Shown here piece after piece: positions 56,966-64,000 of a stretch of DNA of 64,000 bases. The DNA lies in contig NC_044996.1 in assembly GCF_008728515.1 (NCBI RefSeq), forward strand, positions 103,361,287-103,425,286. Reading direction: 5' to 3'. Each line of letters opens with the position of its first letter. Positions within the stretch are counted from its first letter, which is position 1. This DNA is from Papio anubis (Eukaryota > Chordata > Mammalia > Primates > Cercopithecidae). Under the pieces are notes generated by a model. That model made no database searches and had not been told where the DNA came from. It saw nothing but the letters and a program-made list of their open reading frames with translations. The position numbers and the translations under genes are program-made.

Positions 56966-57289
56966 TGGAGCAGCAGCAGGAAAAGTGTGGAGTTGAGGAG
57001 CAGGGCTTTTGACTTTGGTTGGGTTTTGTTTCCTAAGGAATTCCATGTTGAGCACAGCAGAATGTTCCACTCTGGGTTCTGTCCATTTGACCTCTTACCC
57101 ACAGCTCAGCTATCAGGAATGCAATCCTGATCAGCACCCACACCTACTTCACACGAAGTCTGGCTCACGTTCAAAATACAGCAGTGTGAAAGAAAAGGGA
57201 AAACAGTTGTTTCTGTTCTGCCATCCCTTTCCCCTCTGAACTCCCTATTTTTAAAAAATTTTTGCTCATGTTACCTATCCCCTCCTTTC

Positions 57290-57995
57290 TATCCCAGCCA
57301 ACCTAATACATGCCCTCATTAATTCTTCCCTGGACTATTATAATAGCCTCCTCAAACATTATTGTGTCTTCAGTCTTGCAGCTCATCACTGCCAGAGTCA
57401 TCTTTGCGAAAGGCAGCTCCGATTCCATTGCTTTCACCAAAAACCTTTAGTGGTTCCCTATTGCCCATGAAATAGACAAAATTTGTAACCTGGCTCATAT
57501 TCTGGCCCACAGTCCGTCCTGCTTTCCTACTTGATATACTCCTTTCCATACACCCTGTGGTCTGGCCAAATTCTATTTGTAATTCCCTCACTGTGCCCTA
57601 CATTTTGCCTCTCCACACCTTTACTCAGGCTGCTTCTTATTATCATACCTTTCCCTCATCTCTGCCATTGAAATCTTATCCATCTTTGGCTTAACCTAGC
57701 TGCCACCTCAAACAAGACACCTTCCCCGCTACTCACCCTCCATTTCAAACCTAGCTACTCACTCTTTCCATTGAACAGTCCTAAGCGGTAGTGTGGAAGA
57801 GCGCTGGTCACACACTCACAGACACAGGACAGTGGGGATTTATACAGCGTTGCCTGGTATTGTAAGCTTTTTGTATATTTTTCAAATCCTTTACTGAATG
57901 CACTGAACTTCTGGAAGACTGGAACATGTCGAATTAATTTTTGGATCTACTGTGTTACCCAGCCAGGACCTAGCACAGGGCAGGCCCTCAGCAAA
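57290..57995 (+). mobile_element. L2 LINE, sense, 3' part
   Basis: 'gtggttccctattgcccatg', 'cacacctttactcaggctgc' and 'aggccctcagcaaatgttta' follow L2 order in sense. It faces away from the antisense L2 just upstream, so the two are separate insertions. Confidence 0.7.
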
Positions 57996-58129
57996 TGTTT
58001 ATTCACTGATGGATTAATGGAAGGAAAGAAAGAAGGAGGGGAGTGGAATAAGAGAGAAAAGAAGGAATCCTAACACCAGGTCCTCAAGGCAAGGAGCAAA
58101 CAGAAAAGTACATTTAAAATCCTCATGTG

Positions 58130-58431
58130 TGAACTGGGTGCAGTTGCTCAGACCTGTAATCCCAGCACTTTGGGAGGCCGAAGTGGGTGGATCGCCTGAG
58201 ATCAGGTGCTTGAGACCAGCCTGGCCAACATGACAAAACATCATCTGTACTAAAAATACAAAAAATTAGCCAGATGTGGTGGTGGGAGCCCGTAATCCCA
58301 GCTACTCCGGAGGCTGCGGCAGGAGAATCGCTTGAACCCGGGAGGCAGAGGTTGCAGTGAGCTGAGATGGCACCATTGCACTCCAGCCTGGGTGACAGAG
58401 TGAAACTCCATGTCAAAATAAATAAATAAAT
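58130..58431 (+). mobile_element. Alu, AluS-like
   Basis: Full dimer, moderately diverged, with tail (aaat)n. Target duplication aaatcctcatgtg (ending 58129) and aaatcctcacgtg (58432-58444), one mismatch. Confidence 0.9.
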
Positions 58432-58861
58432 AAATCCTCACGTGGAAATTCATTAAATCCATGGCAAACCCTCTCACTTCTGAAACCCTCTCCAGGCTCT
58501 CTTAGTAAATTTCTCCAAATATTTACAGTGTCCACAATACAATAAGATATCTCTCAGGCAGATTTAATAAAGGTGATCCCACTCTTCTGGCTACAGTTAA
58601 CAGCAAGTAACTTAAATGCAAAGATTTTTCTAGATAAAAGAGACATCCTGAGAAATGAGCTCTGAGCCTCTGTCAAGCTCTATAAAGTCACTCAGTTTAA
58701 ACACTTTCTCCCCACAGCTTCTGTAGTCCCCCAGGCCAGGGTCTTGAGTCCTCTCATTGGCGTTGGGACAACAGCCTTGCAACTGCTTTATTTGTGTCTG
58801 GTATCCCTTCCCACCAAATCCGTCCTTTACTTAGTATATAATTAATCTTTCTTTTTAACAA

Positions 58862-59555
58862 GCCATTTCCACTCCCCAGCCACCAGAATGGCAAAAATTG
58901 AAAAAAATGACAATACCAACTGTTGACAAGGCTGTGGAGCAAACACAGCTCTCCCCCATTGTTGGTGGGAGTCTAAATTGACGGAACCATTTTGGAGAAC
59001 TATTTGGCAGTAATTACTAAATCTAAACCTGTGCCTACCCTATGAACCAATGACCTCAATCCTAAGTATATGCCCAAGAGAACCGAGTGCACGTGTTCAC
59101 CAAAAGACGTGTGCAAAAATGCTCACAGACTTGTTATTCATAATAGTCCACAACTGGAAACAACCCACATTTTCATTAATAGGAGACTGGATAAACAAAT
59201 TGTAGTATATTCCTTCAATAGAATATCACTCAACAATAAAAAGGAACAAATTACTTCTCTCAAAAAAATTAAGCTGAGTGAAAGAAGCCAATCATAAAAG
59301 AATACATGCTGTATGATTCAATTTATATGAAGTTCAAAAACAGTTCAATAATGCCTCAACAGTGGTTAAGAGGTAAGGACAGGGCAATTATTGACTGGGA
59401 AACTTCATAAGGGGACCTTCTTGGGTGATGAAAATATTCCATATGTGGGTGATGGTTACATGGGTGTACATTTGTTAAAATTCATCAAACTGTACACTTA
59501 GAATTGTCCATGTTATTTTATGTAATTATACCTCAACTAAAAATAAACAATGTAG
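58862..59555 (+). mobile_element. L1M ORF2 end and 3'UTR
   Basis: 'ctgttgacaaggctgtggag', 'ccattgttggtgggagtcta' and 'caacaataaaaaggaacaaa' with 'catcaaactgtacacttaga' near the end place it as an L1M 3' end. The plus frame 59070-59297 lies inside it and is not a gene. Confidence 0.8.
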
Positions 59556-59579
59556 TATTAGCCAGAATTTTTTTTAATC

Positions 59580-60440
59580 ATTTCAACCTATCTTTTTCCT
59601 ATTTCTGAATTCAATCCAGTTTCCAGACTTCTGCCTGGCTGTCAGGGTCCTCCATCACCTGTTCTTTTTTTTTTTTTTTTTTTTTTCCAGACGGAGTCTC
59701 ACTCTGTCGCCCAGGCTGGAGTGTAGTGGTGCAATCTCAGCTCACTGCAACCTGTGCTTCCCAGGTTCAAGCGATTCTCCTGCCTCCTGAGTAGCTGGGA
59801 CTACAGGCACGTGCCACCATGTCCGGCTAATTTTTTGTATTTTTAGTAGAGACAGGGTTTCACCGTGTTAGCCAGGATGGTCTCGAACTCCTGATCTCAT
59901 GATCCACTCGCCTCGGCCTCCCAAAGTGCTGGGAGTACAGGCGTGAGCCACTGCACCTGCCCCATCACCTGTTCTTACCTGGCCCTTCATCACTTGCTCC
60001 CACCTGATCATTTCCATCAGTCTCCCTCTGCAACTTAACACCTACTCCATCATCACTATGGTATTGCTCATGCCATTCCACCTCTCTGCTCTTCCCTCCC
60101 TCTTCCTTTTCTGTGAGCCAGGTCCTTCAGATCAAGTACTAAATTCACTTTTTCCTGCACTTACTTACTTTACAGTGCTATTTACCTTATTTATCCTTCC
60201 TTTAGCGTTACTACATATATCCTGAATGACACTGCCTTACACTGGCTTGTATAAACCTTAAATTTAATTTTCAATTCACTTCTAATAAATTATGGAATTA
60301 ATCTTTGTAATTTCCAACATATGACTTTTCTCCTTGTTCTGTTATAAATTTTAGAAGGCTAGGACTAAAGTTCTCCTATCTTCCAACCTCTGACGGTCTA
60401 GCATAATGCCACACACTTAGTGAGTGCTCAAAAGTACCCC
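59580..60440 (+). mobile_element. Diverged L2-like region split by an Alu
   Basis: Text such as 'tctgcctggctgtcagggtc' and 'catcacttgctcccacctga', and the end 'gcataatgccacacacttag' with 'gtgctcaaaagta', fit an old L2. Similarity is weak in the middle. Confidence 0.45.
59667..59961 (-). mobile_element. Alu, antisense, AluS/AluY-like
   Basis: T-run at the left, then 'gacggagtctcactctgtcg' to 'gcgtgagccactgcacctgc'. Exact 15-bp duplications ccatcacctgttctt at 59652-59666 and 59962-59976. Confidence 0.93.
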
Positions 60441-60699
60441 TTGAGCCCCAAAGTCAAATTAAAAATAATAAATACTAGAAAGGTGGAGTAGAGAAAAGCC
60501 CCTGTTTTAATGTTAAAATTGTTATATTTTTCTATTTGACATACGCAAATCAATAAAATTCTTAGTAATCCCTATAAATTGTTTCTTATTATACATGCAC
60601 ATAATTCAGGAAGTCAAATAGTTCTATGAGACTTACTTTTAAAAATCAGTTGTCCTCAAACATACTTCTTTTCCCTTTAACTTTATTTATAATAAATAA
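60441..60699. other. No recognised feature
   Basis: AT-rich unique sequence. Confidence 0.4.
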
Positions 60700-60942
60700 T
60701 CCAGCACCCTCTCCCTCAGGTGGGAGAACTCTGAGCCATGTTCTTCACTGTCTCCCAGAGGTCCCCAGTGGGGTTGAGCCCCAGTTGCTCACACTCATAA
60801 CCTGCTCGTTTTTCCTTTCTTGTCTCCCTTCCCCTATTCCCCTACTAGTTCTAACCAGATCACTTCTCAAATATACTCCTTGCACTCAAGTCCTTGTCTC
60901 AAAGTCCACTTCTAGGGAAATCCAACCCAAGACCATGGGAGA
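60700..60942 (+). mobile_element. Possible ERVL-type LTR 3' end
   Basis: 'gggttgagccccagttgctc', 'cttctcaaatatactccttg' and 'aagtccttgtctcaaagtcc' resemble an LTR end of the same type as the reverse copy at 36385. Diverged, ends unresolved. Confidence 0.45.
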
Positions 60943-61889
60943 TGGTATCTCGATAAGGTAAAGGTGAAATATCTGTAAAGATGGGGTTAAGAAATGCGGA
61001 AAGGCAGAGAAAGGAGGGAAGAGTGAATGGAAAGAACCCAAATAAGAGTAGTTATGATAGAGATGCCTCTTTCTATGCTGAATAATTTTAAGTATATCCA
61101 TGTGAGACCCTACTAGACCAGATTCTTCAGGGTCCAGAATTATTTTCATTAGCACCAAGCATGACAGCTTGTGTCAACCACTCTTGATAATGTTTTTTTT
61201 CTACTTTTAAAATTGTATCTAATAGTTCATGAACTCAAAACTCTCCCCATACTCACTTGTAGTCACCAGTGATCCTTCGCAAGAAGTTTTCTGTCTTCAT
61301 TCAGTACCCATTGCAAAAGACTCTAGAGATAAAAGGGTTGTACAACGGTTAAGTATTGTTGCTTTAAACATCTTGGGGAAATGTCTCATTTAAGACATCA
61401 CAAAAGAAAGGCTGAAAAAAAAAAAAAGAAAACCAGGCAAGTGATACAGGAGAAAAAACATGTCTTTACTAAAAAACAATGTGACCTTTCCTTTGTCCAA
61501 AATGACTTCAGGAAATCAGTATAATCTGGCAGGTGAACTTTCTAACAGTAATAAAGAAATCAATTTGTGCTTTAAGATATAGCAGAAGTTGCTGGTGAAA
61601 TCAAAAAGTCCTCTAGGCATGGAATAATTTTCCCGATCCTTTTTAACAGTCAACAAAGGAGAGCCTGAAATGTGGATTTATTTTCCCCCATAAAAAATCT
61701 ACCTTTGGAAATATGTTAAGAAATATCCTGGAGCCCATGGTCAGTGATACACTCTCTGGCTTACCATTGGTATTGTCTTATCTTTTGTTTTTCTGATATT
61801 GTTGGGGACCGAACTCACATAATCTGATATGAGACATAATTTCATACCCATTAATATTAGCTTTGCCAGAGATGGACAGAAAACCTGTT
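60943..61889. other. No recognised feature
   Basis: AT-rich unique-looking sequence with A-runs near 61415. Confidence 0.4.
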
Positions 61890-62245
61890 TAAAAACACTT
61901 TAAAAAGGTGGAATTTTATTTTACCCTCCTATAAAAGTATGGAGATATGCAGACCATGCTAATAAGGTAGCTCTCCTCACGAAGTCTTTAACAACATAAA
62001 TTCCTTCCAATTCACTGCTCCTCTACCCGGAGGTTCTACTCTTTGTCTTCATGGTCCAAGATGGCAGCCTTTGGATTATAAGAAACAGGACAGACAAAAT
62101 AATAGTTAAAAAAAAAAAAGTTACATAATCCCTCTGCTTACATCCCATTGGTCAGAATATAGACACGTGGTCATACTTAGCAGCAAGGGAGGATGGGAAA
62201 TGTATTCATTATTTCAAACAATACATGCAAAGGTGAAAATCCTAA
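61890..62245 (-). mobile_element. Possible MaLR-like remnant
   Basis: 'catggtccaagatggcagcc' and 'catcccattggtcagaatat' with 'ggaggatgggaaatgtattc' resemble an old dispersed LTR-like repeat in reverse. Assignment is weak. Confidence 0.35.
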
Positions 62246-62582
62246 TACTATAAAAAGAGAGAAAAGTTATTCAGGAAAAACTATCAATCATTACTCCAGC
62301 TTCTTTTCTGTCTTTCCTCCAATTCCATGTTCAACATTTTGAGGGAATAGGTCCTGACTAAAGGTCATTTCCTGGCTGATCTTTTCCTACAAATGTGACC
62401 TCCTTCTCTAGAGTCACACATTCTGATGCCATCACTCACCATGAGACTGCCTCTTAAAAATGACTTTAAATGTTTAGAATAATAGAGACAGGAGAACTCT
62501 TACAAAAAACAGAAACAAGTCTGGGAAGTGATGCCAGAAGCACAACTTGATATACAGCCTGCCTATCCATATGATACGCTCT

Positions 62583-62583
<1 letters not shown>

Positions 62584-62617
<34 letters not shown>

Positions 62618-62618
62618 T
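62584..62618. repeat. (CA)n microsatellite
   Basis: About 16 CA units plus 'cattcacacattca'. Confidence 0.95.
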
Positions 62619-63000
62619 CACACATTCATTTAGCAAATATTTGTTGAGCCAATATAACAGTGAATGTAACAGATAATCTCTACCCTCAAGAAGCGTACAT
62701 ATCATGGGGGAGACAAATGACAAAGAAATAAACATGAAAATAAATATCTAGTTATAAATTATGATGCATACTACAAAGGAAGAGAACAGGGCCTAGAAGA
62801 CCAAAAATGAGGAGGCTAATTTAGAAAAGGGATTAAGTACAAGCCTTTGTGGATGAATGACATCAAAGCTGCAGTTCCTAGGTTAAATGGATGTTAGCCC
62901 AGCGGAAGGAAAGACAAGCTGTTTCCAACAGGAGAAAAGGCATACACAAGTTCTTGGAAAGTGGGAAAGAGCCTGGTATGTTTGAAGAACTAAAGTAAGA
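62619..63000 (-). mobile_element. L2 LINE 3' end, antisense
   Basis: 'tagcaaatatttgttgagcc', 'ctaccctcaagaagcgtaca' and 'gagacaaatgacaaagaaat' are reverse L2 text, followed by ORF2-like 'caacaggagaaaaggcatac'. Confidence 0.65.
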
Positions 63001-63145
63001 TCAGTATGCATGGAACTTTGTGCCCAAGTATGATTCACCCAACACACTTCCTAGATTTATGTTTATTTTGCCACACAGCCTGAAAACCTACCAAAGAGGG
63101 ATTCGCTAATATATATGTAAGAGATTTATTAAGATTAAATTTCTT

Positions 63146-63436
63146 TTTTTTTTTTTTAGATGGAGTCTCACTCTGTTGCTCAGGCTGGAGTGCAGTGGCA
63201 TGATCTCAGCTCACTGCAACCTCCACCTCCTGGGTTCAAGCAATTCTCCTGCCTCAGCCTCCCCAGTAGCTGGGGCTACAGCTGCTTGCCACCATACCTG
63301 ACTAATTTTTGTATTTTTAGTAGAGACAGTGTTTCACTACATTGGCCAGGCTGGTCTCAAACTCCTGACCTCATGATCCACCCACCTCGGCCTCTGAAAG
63401 TGCTGGTATTACAGGCATGAGCCACCACGCCCGGCC
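63146..63436 (-). mobile_element. Alu, antisense, AluS-like
   Basis: T-run, then 'gatggagtctcactctgttg' to 'gagccaccacgcccggcc'. Exact 15-bp duplications aagattaaatttctt at 63131-63145 and 63437-63451. Confidence 0.93.
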
Positions 63437-63451
63437 AAGATTAAATTTCTT

Positions 63452-63736
63452 AAAAATACATCACACTCTTCCAGGAGATCAGGAGCCTATTCAGGGCAGG
63501 ATCCTTCAAGGAAGCAACAAGAATATCCAAAGGATAATGATACACTCAGAGGGTCAAGATTCCTGGGCCTTAGAGGCCAGTAATAAGGGAAAGCACTCCT
63601 TACCAATGGGTCCCAACCATGGACAAGCCAGACTAGGAAAGTTGGAAGAGCTAGAACAATACTAGCTCCTTAGGTAAATGGTGTATTCAGTCTTAGTGCT
63701 GGGACCCAAGAAATAAAATAATTATAAAATTTAAAG
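63452..63736. other. No recognised feature
   Basis: Unique-looking short stretch. The plus frame 63417-63665 only starts in the Alu flank and has no motif. Confidence 0.4.
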
Positions 63737-64000
63737 TGTGGTGGATTAACCATGGCTACAAATTCTTTGACACATCTTCCATTGAGACGTTGGGTCTCTT
63801 TCTCCAGTCATCTTTCCAGCCATCCTCACCAGAGTACCATACATGTGATTGAAGACATCTTGAATCTTCCCGGCCAAATGAGCCATTAACTGAATACCAC
63901 TGAGTGACCTCAGTCAACACCACATGGAACAGAATAATTGATTAGGAGAAACCTGCACCAAATTTGTGACCCATGAATTCATAAGATGTAACAAATTTGT
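63737..64000 (+). mobile_element. MLT1-type LTR, truncated by window end
   Basis: Starts 'gtgtggtggattaaccatgg' and continues 'caaattctttgacacatctt' and 'ccaaatgagccattaactga', parallel to the outer MLT1 LTR at 12766 (tgtggtgg, ttgacactcctccc, aatgaagccatctcagac). The middle appears shortened. The 3' end lies beyond the window. Confidence 0.6.

Noticed and set aside
1..64000. A novel multi-gene biological system
   Set aside because: No intact gene was found. Frames are explained by transposable elements or chance, so I do not claim one.

Overview
The window is nuclear DNA from a primate, most probably an Old World monkey (Cercopithecidae). Alu elements, primate L1s, THE1/MST/MLT1 LTRs, MIR and L2 are dense throughout. 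The Alus at 13743 and 51907 carry variant positions that I associate from memory with the cercopithecoid AluYR group, such as the stretch 'gctgagatccggccactg'. I cannot tell macaque, baboon and vervet apart from this sequence.

I found no intact protein-coding gene, no convincing exon and no RNA gene. Every open reading frame of about 60-150 codons either lies in a repeat (L1 ORF1/ORF2, THE1 internal, Alu, microsatellite) or has no recognisable family. The only trace of a host gene is a processed pseudogene of the mitochondrial ATP synthase c-subunit (ATP5MC2-like) at about 40455-41095. The region could be intergenic or deep intronic. It contains no bacterial-type system, CRISPR array or operon.

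Layout. 1-6250: an old L1, interrupted by an MST-type LTR and by an antisense L1 5' fragment that itself holds a Tigger1 element. 6250-12765: MIR, MADE1, a long L2 and a short L1, otherwise non-repetitive. 12766-14061: an MLT1 LTR with an MLT1A nested in it, then an AluYR-like copy. 14500-20560: microsatellites and old hAT, MIR and MER5A pieces. 20560-23350: old L1 fragments with two Alus, plus an antisense L1. 24599-27787: a THE1-type provirus whose 3' LTR was hit by an L1 carrying a 3' transduction. 28700-32400: an LTR remnant, microsatellites and nested L2. 35018-36273: an L1 with 5' inversion. 37800-41240: MIRs, a short L1 and the pseudogene. 42629-43693: a Tigger-family element split by a solo LTR. 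43962-50922: a class I ERV provirus with both LTRs, a probable primer binding site, a polypurine tract and a 4-bp target duplication, filled by two L1 insertions. 51894-54860: an Alu with unusual CpG-centred indels, a recent 158-bp duplication, a 45-bp inverted copy and a solo LTR inside a trinucleotide repeat. 55180-64000: oppositely oriented L2s, an L1, three Alus and an MLT1-like LTR cut by the window end.

The interest lies in insertion history and local rearrangement rather than in genes. The best candidates for follow-up are the templated duplication and inversion at 52.2-54.8 kb, the L1 3' transduction at 27.2-27.6 kb, and the CpG-indel Alu at 51.9 kb, which may be a sequencing artefact. 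Family names were assigned by remembered consensus similarity, so subfamily labels are tentative.
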